This document shows positions 9,163 to 18,515 of a stretch of DNA of 64,000 bases, one piece after another (position 1 is the stretch's first letter; every line of letters starts with the position of its first letter). A model generated the notes under the pieces. It saw nothing but the letters and a program-made list of their open reading frames with translations, searched no databases and was not told the DNA's origin. A program made the translations under genes and the position numbers. Source of the stretch: Terrirubrum flagellatum (lineage in GTDB: Bacteria > Pseudomonadota > Alphaproteobacteria > Rhizobiales > Beijerinckiaceae). The stretch lies in contig NZ_CP091851.1 of NCBI RefSeq assembly GCF_022059845.1, forward strand, positions 5,073,501-5,137,500. The letters are read 5' to 3'.

Positions 9163-9431
9163 GAGCCTGTTTGGGAATTCGGATGGGGCTGTGCTGCAGC
9201 CGATTTTCGTCGCTCCGGCAGGAGCCGGCCGAAGGAGCGTATCGGGGATACGGTCGAGGCCGGCGACGAACCGGGCGGCGAAAAGCGGCGCAGTCCTTCG
9301 GGTTGAGTGGCGAATGGCGGCTGATGCGTCGGAAGGCTCGCCAATGTCGCCAGACATTGGCTGCGCCTCCCTCCTGTCATCCGTCCGTTCGTCGCTCAAC
9401 GCAATCCCCATCCCAATTCCCAAACAGGCTC
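9163..9431. mobile_element. MITE-like non-autonomous element with 26-bp terminal inverted repeats
   Basis: The left end begins GAGCCTGTTTGGGAATTCGG (26-bp arm, 9163-9188) and the right end is its reverse complement with one mismatch (9406-9431). Both sides are flanked by TTA (9160-9162 and 9432-9434), consistent with a 3-bp TNA-type target duplication. The 269-bp element has no credible coding frame, so any transposase must act in trans. The TNA duplication resembles that of some IS5-family groups, but the parent element was not identified. It occupies almost all of the 361-bp gap between the dsbA-like gene and dciA. Confidence 0.85.
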
Positions 9432-9499
9432 TTAGTAATTTGAGGCTATGCGATCATGGCCTCGCGATGGCAAGCGGCTGCTAAGCCGATGAAGCAAGG

Positions 9500-10030
9500 T
9501 CACGACTTTGTGCGCGGCTCCCGGCGCTCGCGCTCCATCACGGCCGCGCCGAGGCGGACGAGGGCTCCGCGCAGGCCTTCATCCTCGATGCCTGCGGCCG
9601 CTTTCTCCGCCGCGGCGATCACGGCCGGCGAGGGGGCTGGTTTCGCGCCCGCAGGCTTCGGGCGCGGCACGGGCCCCTGCTCCAGCCGCAGCCGGCCGAT
9701 GCAGGCCCAGCCGAAATAGGCGTTCACGCGCTCGACCACGACCGGCGCGAGATGCTGCAGTTCGAGCGCGAAGGCGCTCTCGACGCGGACATGCAGCGTC
9801 GCGGGCTCCTGCGGCGCGGGATTGCGGCCCATGCCCGTCGCCTTGCGCGGCCAGACGATGCGGACCGGCCGCGAGCGCCGCGCGAGCGGCTCGCCGACAA
9901 TATCAGGCCAGTTGAGCACGATGTCTGAACCGGCGAATCCCTGCTTCGCCAGAGCCTCGCCGAGACAGGAATCGATGAGATCGGCGAGGGGGCGCGGCGA
10001 GGGGCGGAAAGGTCGGGAAGGTTGGGCCAT
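9500..10030 (-). CDS. dciA: DciA family protein (DUF721)
   Basis: This is a 176-residue protein of the DUF721/DciA family. It shows the typical N-terminal pattern LADLIDSCLGEALAKQGF and VLNWPDIVGEPLARRSRPVRI, then a core domain with TLHVRVESAFALELQHLAP and a variable Ala/Pro/Lys-rich tail. DciA-type proteins are the ancestral loaders or partners of the replicative helicase DnaB, and alphaproteobacteria generally use them in place of DnaC. The gene is divergent from mutY with about 66 bp between starts. The placement between mutY and the dsbA-like/smc genes is a conserved rhizobial order, here interrupted by the MITE. Confidence 0.82.
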   Translation of the reverse strand: MAQPSRPFRPSPRPLADLIDSCLGEALAKQGFAGSDIVLNWPDIVGEPLARRSRPVRIVWPRKATGMGRNPAPQEPATLHVRVESAFALELQHLAPVVVERVNAYFGWACIGRLRLEQGPVPRPKPAGAKPAPSPAVIAAAEKAAAGIEDEGLRGALVRLGAAVMERERREPRTKS

Positions 10031-10096
10031 GTGGTCTTGCTGCGGCTTTTCTTGAGGCGGCTTTTCTCGGCGCGTGCGTCAGACTACCACGCGGTG

Positions 10097-11182
10097 ATGC
10101 TGACGACACCCCGGCGCCAGGAGTCTCCGCGCCAAGCCGATCCCGCGGTTTTGCTCGCCTGGTACGACCGCCACGCCCGCCTGCTGCCATGGCGCGCGCG
10201 GAAGGGAGAGCGCGCCGACCCCTATCGCGTCTGGCTGTCGGAAATCATGCTGCAGCAGACGACAGTGACGGCCGTCAAACCGTTCTACGAGAAATTCCTG
10301 TCGCTGTGGCCCGACGTGACATCGCTCGCGAACGCGCCCGTCGACGCCGTCATGAGCGCCTGGGCCGGGCTCGGCTATTATTCCCGCGCGCGCAACCTGC
10401 ACGCCTGCGCGAAGATGGTGGCGGGGAATCTCGGCGGTGTTTTTCCCCGCACGGAAGACGGATTACGCGCGCTGCCGGGCGTCGGCCCCTACACCGCCGC
10501 GGCGATCGCTGCGATCGCCTATGATCTGCGTGCTGTGGTGATCGATGGCAATGTCGAGCGCGTCATCACGCGTCTTTTCGCGATCGAGGACCCGCTGCCG
10601 CAATCAAAGCCGGCCGTACGCGCCGCCGCGGATTCGCTGACGCCCGACAAGCGCGCCGGCGATTTCGCGCAGGCGATGATGGATCTCGGCGCGACCATCT
10701 GCACGCCGCGCAAACCCGCCTGCGCCCTGTGCCCGTGGATGAGCGCCTGCGTCGCGCGGGGGCGGGGCGATCAGGAGAGCTTTCCGCGAAAGACGCCGAA
10801 GAAATCAGGCGCGATGCGCTTTGGCGCAGCGTTCGTTGTGATTGATCCCAAGGGCAGGCTTCTGGCCCGCACGCGCCCCGCGAAAGGATTGCTCGGCGGC
10901 ATGGCGGAGACGCCGACGACGGAATGGTCGGCGCATCATCTTCACGAGGATGATCTCGCGCATGCGCCTGTGAAGGCAGACTGGCGCAAATCGATCGCGC
11001 CAGTCGAACATGTGTTCACGCATTTCCCGCTGCGGCTCAGCGTCTATTCCGCGCGTTTGCCGCGCGCGATCAAGGCGCCTTCAGGGATGCGCTGGGTCGA
11101 GCCAGATGATATCAATTCGCAGGCTTGGCCCGGACTCATGCGGAAGGTTCTTGCCAGTTCCGGTCTGATCTCAGGACAATGA
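10097..11182 (+). CDS. mutY: A/G-specific adenine DNA glycosylase
   Basis: MutY removes adenine mispaired with 8-oxoguanine. With the start at ATG 10097 the protein has 361 residues. The catalytic glutamate lies in WLSEIMLQQTT (E49), the helix-hairpin-helix is LPGVGPYTAAAI, and the catalytic aspartate is in VIDGNVERV (D150). The 4Fe-4S ligands are C202, C209, C212 and C218 (C-x6-C-x2-C-x5-C). The C-terminal half is the NUDIX-like recognition domain. An upstream in-frame start at 10022 would overlap dciA and adds non-homologous residues. The 3' end overlaps the convergent L,D-transpeptidase gene by 47 bp. Confidence 0.96.
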   Translation: MLTTPRRQESPRQADPAVLLAWYDRHARLLPWRARKGERADPYRVWLSEIMLQQTTVTAVKPFYEKFLSLWPDVTSLANAPVDAVMSAWAGLGYYSRARNLHACAKMVAGNLGGVFPRTEDGLRALPGVGPYTAAAIAAIAYDLRAVVIDGNVERVITRLFAIEDPLPQSKPAVRAAADSLTPDKRAGDFAQAMMDLGATICTPRKPACALCPWMSACVARGRGDQESFPRKTPKKSGAMRFGAAFVVIDPKGRLLARTRPAKGLLGGMAETPTTEWSAHHLHEDDLAHAPVKADWRKSIAPVEHVFTHFPLRLSVYSARLPRAIKAPSGMRWVEPDDINSQAWPGLMRKVLASSGLISGQ

Positions 11183-11837
11183 CCTTCGATCCCAGCACAG
11201 TGCGGCGATAGAGATCGATCACGTCCTGATTGAACATGCGGATGCAGCCTGACGACACCGACGAACCGATCGTGTCGGGCTCGTTGGTGCCGTGGATGCG
11301 ATAGAGCGTGTCGCGATCGCCCTGATAGAGATACATGGCGCGCGCGCCGAGCGGATTTTCGAGGCCGCCGGGCATGCCGCGGCGATATTGTTCGAGTTCA
11401 GGCTGGCGCACGATCATCTGCGATGGCGGCGTCCATGTCGGCCATTCCGCCTTGCGCCTGATATTCGCGGCGCCACTCCAGCCGAAGCCCTCGCGGCCGA
11501 CGCCAACGCCATAGCGCACCGCCTTGCCGTCGCCGACGACGAGCGTGAGAAAATAGTTTGCGGGATCGACGATGATCGTGCCTGGCTGTTGCGGACCGCG
11601 ATAGGCGACTGCCTGCCTGAGATATTGCGGATCGATGTTCGAGATATCGATGGCGGGCACGGGAAAACGCTCATCATCGAGTTCGCCGTAAATGTCAGCC
11701 ATCGCCGGATTGTACCCACGTCGGCGTGCGCCCGGTGGAACGATCGCGACATCGGTGAGAGGCGCTCGCGCGCAGGCTGCGGCGGCAAGCGGCGTCAGCG
11801 CAACGAAAAGACGGCGCGAAAGGATCTGGCGGTTCAT
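11136..11837 (-). CDS. L,D-transpeptidase (YkuD domain) lipoprotein
   Basis: The product is 233 residues from ATG 11837, preceded by AAGGGTG. The N-terminus has a lipobox-like segment (PLAAAAC, Cys22), suggesting an outer-membrane or periplasmic lipoprotein. The YkuD domain shows the catalytic pattern HGTNEPDTIGSSVSSGCIRM, with His near 182 and the nucleophilic cysteine near 198. Such enzymes make 3-3 cross-links in peptidoglycan or attach proteins to it. Alphaproteobacteria often carry many paralogues, so the exact role is open. It is convergent with mutY and overlaps its 3' end. Confidence 0.9.
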   Translation of the reverse strand: MNRQILSRRLFVALTPLAAAACARAPLTDVAIVPPGARRRGYNPAMADIYGELDDERFPVPAIDISNIDPQYLRQAVAYRGPQQPGTIIVDPANYFLTLVVGDGKAVRYGVGVGREGFGWSGAANIRRKAEWPTWTPPSQMIVRQPELEQYRRGMPGGLENPLGARAMYLYQGDRDTLYRIHGTNEPDTIGSSVSSGCIRMFNQDVIDLYRRTVLGSKVIVLRSDRNWQEPSA

Positions 11838-12035
11838 GGTCACCCTTGGAACAAGCGCATGCGCAATGTGATGCGTCATCTGCTTGTTCCGTGGGATCGT
11901 GGCGGAATGCGCCGCAAAGCAGGCTTTTGCGCGGCGGCGGTTATTCAGCGGGCGCGCTGTGGCTGTAACGCAACGCTGTTGCGTCGTTGCGTCAGTTGTT
12001 TTTCACGCGTTCAATTTCGCGCGAACAATTTGTGA

Positions 12036-13286
<1,251 letters not shown>

Positions 13287-13366
13287 CTAAGCGCGTGTCG
13301 CTTTGGGGCTGCAAAAATTGCCTAGCGCATGGTTAATCAATCGTTGCGCTACAACGGGCGAGCGCG

Positions 13367-14038
13367 TCAGATTGCGACGCTTTCCTCGACGATCTCTTCC
13401 GCATTGATCTCGACGACGCCGGCGAGCCGCAGCTTCACCGGCGCGAAGGTCATGCGATGATAGGCGCAGGGGCCAAGCGAAATCAGCGCTTCGCGATGGG
13501 TGCGCGTGCCGTAGCCGGCGTTCTGCGCGAAGCCATAGCCGGGACAATGCGCGTCGAGACGCGTCATCAGCCGGTCGCGTGTGACTTTCGCGATGATGGA
13601 GGCTGCGGCGATCGAGAGCGCGAGCGCATCGCCTGAAATGATGGGCGTCATGTGGCAGGGCGCGTCAGGCGAATCGCGGCCATCGATCAAGGCGGCGGTT
13701 GGCGTCACCGACAATCCAAGCAGCGCACGACGCATAGCGAGCAGAGAGGCTGCGCGAATATTCAGCCGGTCGATCTCCAATGCGGAGGCGCTGGCGACTG
13801 AGATCGCGATCGCCTTCTCCGTGATTTCCACAAAGGCCTCGTCGCGCGCGGCGCGATCGAGCATTTTCGAATCGCGCGGCGATTTCGGCAGGCGCTTGGC
13901 GTCGAGCACGACGGCGGCGGCGACCACGGGGCCGGCGAGCGGGCCGCGGCCGACCTCGTCCACGCCGGCGACGAAATCATGGCCGGCGCGCATCAAAGCG
14001 CGTTCGCGGGAAAATGTCGGGCGAATCTCGTCGGCCAT
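13367..14038 (-). CDS. rnhB: Ribonuclease HII
   Basis: This is a 223-residue RNase HII, which cleaves the RNA strand of RNA-DNA hybrids and single embedded ribonucleotides. The catalytic motif GVDEVGRGPLAGPVVAA (D27, E28) is intact, with LIDGRDSPD carrying a further acidic residue and SIAAASIIAKVTRD as the conserved helix. The C-terminal GYGFAQNAGYGTRTHREAL is also typical. It lies upstream of ccrM on the same strand, 155 bp away, and 99 bp from the radical SAM gene. The window is otherwise without RNase H genes. Confidence 0.96.
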   Translation of the reverse strand: MADEIRPTFSRERALMRAGHDFVAGVDEVGRGPLAGPVVAAAVVLDAKRLPKSPRDSKMLDRAARDEAFVEITEKAIAISVASASALEIDRLNIRAASLLAMRRALLGLSVTPTAALIDGRDSPDAPCHMTPIISGDALALSIAAASIIAKVTRDRLMTRLDAHCPGYGFAQNAGYGTRTHREALISLGPCAYHRMTFAPVKLRLAGVVEINAEEIVEESVAI

Positions 14039-14137
14039 TGCGCCTTCATTAGCGCAAGGCGGCGCTCTTCACACGGCGTCAGCCCGTCGCTGTGGATATG
14101 TCGCTACTATCCCCAGCTTTCTCCGTATTTCACGCCG

Positions 14138-15301
14138 CTAGAACAGCTCCATCTGGCGGCCGCGGCCGCCCGGCGGCGTGAACAGATCGGTCCGGAGTTT
14201 CAGGCGGCGTTTGCCGAAACCAAGTTTTTCGGACGCCATCTCGAAACGTCGCCCCACCATCCAGGCGTAAGGCCCGCTGCCGGACTGGCGCACGCCCCAT
14301 TCGGAGACATAGTCCTTGCCGTCGCGCATCTGCCGGACGAGCGACATCACATGACGCATCTTGTCGGGGAAATGCTCAAGCAGCCATTCCCGGAAGAGAT
14401 CGGCGAGCTCCAGCGGCAGCCGCAGCATGACGTAGCCTGACTCGCTCGCGCCTGCGGCGCGCGCCGCCTCCAGCAATTTCTCGACTTCGGAATCATTGAT
14501 CGCGGGGATGAGCGGCGCCGTCAGCACGGCGGTCGGAATCTTCGCCTCCGCAAGCTGCCTTATCGTGTCGAGTCTTTTCGGCGGCGTGGCGGCGCGCGGC
14601 TCCATCACGCGCGCGAGTTTCGGATCAAGCGTGGTGAGCGAGATCGCGACTTTCGCCAGACCCTTCTCCGCCATCGGCGCGAGAATATCGATGTCGCGCG
14701 TCACCAGCGCCGATTTCGTGACGATGCCGACGGGGTGGTTGGTTTTCGCCAGCACTTCGAGAACCTGCCGCGTGATGCGATGGGTTTTCTCGATCGGCTG
14801 ATAGGGATCGGTGTTGGTGCCGATCGCGATCGTCTGCGGCTTGTAGCTTGGGGCCGCCAGTTCGCGTTCCAGCAACGCGGCCGCGTCGGGCTTCATGAAC
14901 AGGCGCGTCTCGAAATCGAGACCAGGCGACAGGCCCATATAGGCGTGCGTCGGCCGCGCGAAGCAGTAAATGCAGCCATGCTCGCAGCCGCGATAGGGAT
15001 TGATCGAGCGATCAAAAGAAATGTCGGGCGAATCATTGCGCGTGATGATGACGCGCGCCTTTTCGACTGCGACTTCGGTCTTGAGCGCAGGTAGTTCGGC
15101 GAGACTCTCCCAGCCGTCGTCCGTGGTTTCGCGCAGTTCCGATTCGAAGCGGCCGCTGGCGTTGGTCGCGGCGCCCCGGCCGCGCCGGCGATCCACTTCG
15201 AGGAACGCTGCGGGGTCGGGGGCTTTCGGCTGTTTCGGGCGTGCATAGACGGCGGCGACGGCCGCCTTGGGACGGGCAGTTTTTTGGGGCGAAGGGGACA
15301 T
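14138..15301 (-). CDS. PA0069-type radical SAM protein
   Basis: The product is 387 residues. The radical SAM cluster motif is C106-x3-C110-x2-C113 in NPYRGCEHGCIYCFARPTHA, and TNTDPYQPIEK and PLIPAINDSEVEKLL are family phrases. This is the SplB-related COG1533 / PA0069 group. The members are widespread and no reaction is agreed; the resemblance to spore photoproduct lyase is only structural. It has a basic N-terminal extension of about 40 residues. The gene is divergent from a small glycosyltransferase-like gene with 125 bp between starts. Confidence 0.88.
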   Translation of the reverse strand: MSPSPQKTARPKAAVAAVYARPKQPKAPDPAAFLEVDRRRGRGAATNASGRFESELRETTDDGWESLAELPALKTEVAVEKARVIITRNDSPDISFDRSINPYRGCEHGCIYCFARPTHAYMGLSPGLDFETRLFMKPDAAALLERELAAPSYKPQTIAIGTNTDPYQPIEKTHRITRQVLEVLAKTNHPVGIVTKSALVTRDIDILAPMAEKGLAKVAISLTTLDPKLARVMEPRAATPPKRLDTIRQLAEAKIPTAVLTAPLIPAINDSEVEKLLEAARAAGASESGYVMLRLPLELADLFREWLLEHFPDKMRHVMSLVRQMRDGKDYVSEWGVRQSGSGPYAWMVGRRFEMASEKLGFGKRRLKLRTDLFTPPGGRGRQMELF

Positions 15302-15426
15302 CTTGGGTGACCTGGGCAGGGCTCAGCCAATTGGCTAAGGAACATAACAAGAACATTTGGGTTTTCAAGGCGCGAAAGCCCGATCTTTCGACATGCGTCG
15401 CTAGGCGGCCATGCTATGGGCGCACG

Positions 15427-15921
15427 ATGTTGACCGCCCATGTCGTCGCCAATGACGACGCCATCGCCCTTGCCGAGACGCTCGCCGCCCTTGTGCCAGC
15501 CGCAATCGACGGTTTGGTGCGCCGGGTCGTTGTGATCACGAGGGGTGAACCTGATGAAGACGTCGCGGCGCTGATCGACGCCTCCGGCGCCGCGCACGTG
15601 GTTGCGAGCGACGATCCCATGGAAATGTGGGGCCGTCCGGCGGAGGACCACGCCGGCGAATGGAGCCTTTATCTGCTGGCGGGCCTGACGCCGGTGTCGG
15701 ACTGGGCCGACATGGTGGCGCGGCATGTCTCACGACCGAAAGCCGGGCCTGCGGTGTTCGCGCTCGCCGGCGGCTGGCGCGTCAGGGCCGCGACTCTCGC
15801 GCGCCGCATCAGCGGGCGGCGCGATCCCGCCTGGGGACTGCTCGCGCGCGGCGATGCCGGCAAGGGATCAGGCGTCACCCGGCTTGCGGCGACGCTGGAG
15901 GATCGGCGCGATCGCTCGTAG
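15427..15921 (+). CDS. Hypothetical protein, possibly a degenerate family-A glycosyltransferase
   Basis: The product is 164 residues from ATG 15427. The N-terminal pattern AIALAETLAALVPAAIDGLV, RRVVVIT and AALIDASGAAHVV resembles short rhizobial proteins annotated as glycosyltransferases, but no DxD or substrate-binding motif is convincing here. It is convergent with moaB (15 bp between the ends). Another reading is a molybdenum-cofactor-linked protein, suggested only by the moaB neighbour. The codon use is typical of the window, so I believe the frame is real. Function unknown. Confidence 0.55.
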   Translation: MLTAHVVANDDAIALAETLAALVPAAIDGLVRRVVVITRGEPDEDVAALIDASGAAHVVASDDPMEMWGRPAEDHAGEWSLYLLAGLTPVSDWADMVARHVSRPKAGPAVFALAGGWRVRAATLARRISGRRDPAWGLLARGDAGKGSGVTRLAATLEDRRDRS

Positions 15922-15936
15922 CGCGAGCGGGAAAGC

Positions 15937-16485
15937 TCAGCTCGCGCCGCGTTTCAGATGCTCGTCGAGGCGCGGCATGATCTCGACGAAGTTGCAGGGG
16001 CGATGACGATAGTCGAGTTGCGCTTGCAGAATTCCATCCCAGGCGTCCTTGCAGGCGCCCGGCGATCCCGGCAGCACGAAGATGAAAGTGCCGCCGGCGA
16101 CGCCGCCGGTCGCGCGCGACTGGATCGTGGATGTGCCGATCTTGTCGTAGGAGATGCGGTGGAAGACTTCGGAGAAGCCGTCCATGCGCTTCTCGAACAG
16201 AGGTTCGAGCGATTCAGGCGTGATGTCGCGGCCGGTGAAGCCGGTGCCGCCTGTCGTGATGATCACGTCGACGCCCTTGTCCGCAATCCATTGCTTCACC
16301 TTGGCCTGAATCGCATCCCTGTCGTCGGTCGCGATGGCGCGGCCGGCGAGCCGATGGCCGGCCTTCGTCAAACGCTCAGTGAGCGTGTCGCCAGACTTGT
16401 CGTCCTCAGGCGTGCGCGTGTCCGACACCGTGAGAACGGCGATGTTCAGCGGCACGAAGGCGCGGGTGTCATCGAGGCGCGACAT
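15937..16485 (-). CDS. moaB: Molybdenum cofactor biosynthesis protein B
   Basis: This is a MoaB/MogA-family protein of 182 residues. It binds molybdopterin, and family members adenylylate it before molybdate insertion. NIAVLTVSDTRTPEDDKSGDTL, VIITTGGTGFTGRD with the TTGGTG motif, and FVLPGSPGACKDAW are conserved family phrases. ATG 16485 is preferred over the TTG one codon upstream. The gene follows the zinc metallopeptidase gene after 19 bp on the same strand. No other Mo-cofactor genes are in the window, so this is a scattered pathway member. Confidence 0.93.
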   Translation of the reverse strand: MSRLDDTRAFVPLNIAVLTVSDTRTPEDDKSGDTLTERLTKAGHRLAGRAIATDDRDAIQAKVKQWIADKGVDVIITTGGTGFTGRDITPESLEPLFEKRMDGFSEVFHRISYDKIGTSTIQSRATGGVAGGTFIFVLPGSPGACKDAWDGILQAQLDYRHRPCNFVEIMPRLDEHLKRGAS

Positions 16486-16504
16486 CAATTATCGCTCGAT
16501 TCAA

Positions 16505-17404
16505 TTATGATGCGGAACGCTTGAATGTATCGCAGGCGGCGAGCGTGCCGTTCTTCAGCCCCTGCATGAACCATTGCTTGCGCTGTTCGGACGAACCGTG
16601 CGTGAAGCTCTCGGGCACGACGTAGCCTTGGCTCTGCTGCTGCAGCTTGTCGTCACCGATCGCCGCCGCCGTATTGATCGCCTGATCGACGTCACCCGGC
16701 TGAATGACGCGATAGGCCTGATCGGCGTGATGCGCCCAGACGCCGGCGTAGCAGTCCGCCTGCAGTTCGACACGCACCTGCAAGGCGTTGCCCTGCGCCT
16801 GGCTCATGCTGCGCTGAGCGTTCTGCACCTTCGGCAAGAGGCCAAGCTGGTTCTGGATGTGATGGCCGACCTCGTGGCCGACGACGTAGGCGTAGGCGAA
16901 CTGGCCGCCGCCGCCGAGCTGGCGCTTCATCTCGTCGAAGAATGAGGTGTCGAGATAGAGCTTCTGGTCGACCGGGCAGTAGAACGGCCCCATCGCGGCC
17001 TGCGCGCCGCCACAGCCGGAACGGGTCGCGCGGCTGAAGATGACGAGCGTCGGCGGTTTGAATTGCACGCCGCCCTGATCGGGTAGGATCTTCGTCCAGA
17101 CATCTTCGTTGAGCGCCATGATCCGGCGCAGGAATTTGCCGGTCTCGTCATTCGGCGGCGGGCCGGCCGGCTGCGACTGCTGGGTCTGGCGCGAGCCGCC
17201 CATGTTGGAGACGACTTCGGCGCCGCCGATGAGAATGCGGGGATCGATGCCGAGCGCATAGGAGATCAGGCCGAGCACGATCATCGTGCCAAAGCCGAGG
17301 CCGCCGCCGCGGCCGATCGGAATGCCAACGCCGCCGCCGCCAAGGCCGCCCTGACCGCGACGGTCCTCGACATAGTCGGATTCGCGGATGTCATCGAGAC
17401 GCAT
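16505..17404 (-). CDS. Neutral zinc metallopeptidase (YpfJ family)
   Basis: This is a 299-residue membrane-anchored protein of the YpfJ / putative neutral zinc metallopeptidase family. A Gly-rich cytoplasmic N-terminus is followed by one hydrophobic segment near residues 38-62, a polar Gln/Pro linker, and the catalytic domain with HEVGHH at 177-182 and the downstream acidic VELQADCYAGVWAHH. Two cysteines (GCGGAQ and YCPVDQ) could pair in the periplasm. The substrates of the family are not known. It is transcribed toward moaB and lies 97 bp downstream of the bd oxidase genes. Confidence 0.9.
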   Translation of the reverse strand: MRLDDIRESDYVEDRRGQGGLGGGGVGIPIGRGGGLGFGTMIVLGLISYALGIDPRILIGGAEVVSNMGGSRQTQQSQPAGPPPNDETGKFLRRIMALNEDVWTKILPDQGGVQFKPPTLVIFSRATRSGCGGAQAAMGPFYCPVDQKLYLDTSFFDEMKRQLGGGGQFAYAYVVGHEVGHHIQNQLGLLPKVQNAQRSMSQAQGNALQVRVELQADCYAGVWAHHADQAYRVIQPGDVDQAINTAAAIGDDKLQQQSQGYVVPESFTHGSSEQRKQWFMQGLKNGTLAACDTFKRSAS

Positions 17405-17501
17405 CGGGCGCTCCCAGCGGGCGAAAGGCCGGAGATATTTGGCGAGGGATGTTCGAATGCGCCAGTGGTTTTTTCACGGCGCGCGGCCGGCCCGCTTTCG
17501 C

Positions 17502-18515
17502 TCAGTGATAGCCTTCGCCGTGCCTGACCTTGCCGCGGAACGTCCAGTACACGAAGGCGGTGTAGCCGAGGATCACAGGCAGCAGCAGAAGCACGCCGAT
17601 CAGCATGAAGATCTGCGACGCCGGCGCGGCGGCCGTGTCCCACACGGTGAGCGTCGGCGGCACGAGATAGGGGAAATTCGAGATCGCGAGCCCGAGATAG
17701 CAGAGAAGGAAAATGCCGAGAGTGGCGAAGAAGGGCGCATAGTCGTGTCGCCGCGCGACGCCGCGCCACACGATGAAGCCAAGTAGCGCTGTCGCCGCCG
17801 GCAGGGGCCAGAGGAACGCGATATTCGGCCAGGAGAACCAGCGCTGGGCGATGCGCGAAATCTCCAAAGGCGTCCAGACGCTGACTCCGATCGCAGCGAT
17901 GGCGACAAGGCCGAGCAGAGGGCGGATCATGCCGCGAGCATGGTCGGCGACGCGGCCATCGGTCTTCATCACCAGCCAGCAGGCCGCGAGGAGCGCATAG
18001 CCCGCGACAACGCCAAGGCCGCAGATCAGCGAGAAAGGCGTCAGCCAATCAAATGAGCCGCCGGCGAATTCGCCGTTCTTCACGGTGATTCCCTGGAGAA
18101 TGCCTCCGAGAATGACGCCTTGCGCAAACGAAGCCATGAGCGAGCCGCCGGAAAAGGCGACGTCCCAGGCGAGATGGTTCGGCTTCGCCACCCAGCGGAA
18201 CTCGAAGGCGACGCCGCGCAGCACCAACGCCAGCAGCATGATAATCACGGGGAGATACATCGCCGGCATAATCACGGCGTAGGCTTGGGGAAAAGCCACC
18301 CACAGTCCGCCGCCGCCGAGAATGAGCCAGGTCTCGTTGCCGTCCCAGAAGGGCGCGACGGAATTCATCATGACGTCGCGCTCGGATTCATCGCGCGTCG
18401 TGGGGAACAGCACGCCGATGCCGAGATCGAATCCGTCGAGCATGACATACATCGCGACCGCGGTGGCGATAATCGCCGCCCAGATGACGGGCAGATACCA
18501 TTCCATTGCGCTCAT
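17502..18515 (-). CDS. cydB: Cytochrome bd-type ubiquinol oxidase subunit II (CioB/CydB)
   Basis: Subunit II of a cytochrome bd-type quinol oxidase, 337 residues with about eight hydrophobic segments. The N-terminus MSAMEWYLPVIWAAIIATAV is followed by YVMLDGFDLGIGVLFP and NSVAPFWDGNETWLI, both diagnostic for CydB. The start at 18515 overlaps the cydA stop in an ATGA arrangement, so the two subunits are translationally coupled. A longer frame reaching 18713 is only the shadow of cydA. No small third-subunit gene (cydX) is evident in the 97 bp that follow. Confidence 0.95.
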   Translation of the reverse strand: MSAMEWYLPVIWAAIIATAVAMYVMLDGFDLGIGVLFPTTRDESERDVMMNSVAPFWDGNETWLILGGGGLWVAFPQAYAVIMPAMYLPVIIMLLALVLRGVAFEFRWVAKPNHLAWDVAFSGGSLMASFAQGVILGGILQGITVKNGEFAGGSFDWLTPFSLICGLGVVAGYALLAACWLVMKTDGRVADHARGMIRPLLGLVAIAAIGVSVWTPLEISRIAQRWFSWPNIAFLWPLPAATALLGFIVWRGVARRHDYAPFFATLGIFLLCYLGLAISNFPYLVPPTLTVWDTAAAPASQIFMLIGVLLLLPVILGYTAFVYWTFRGKVRHGEGYH

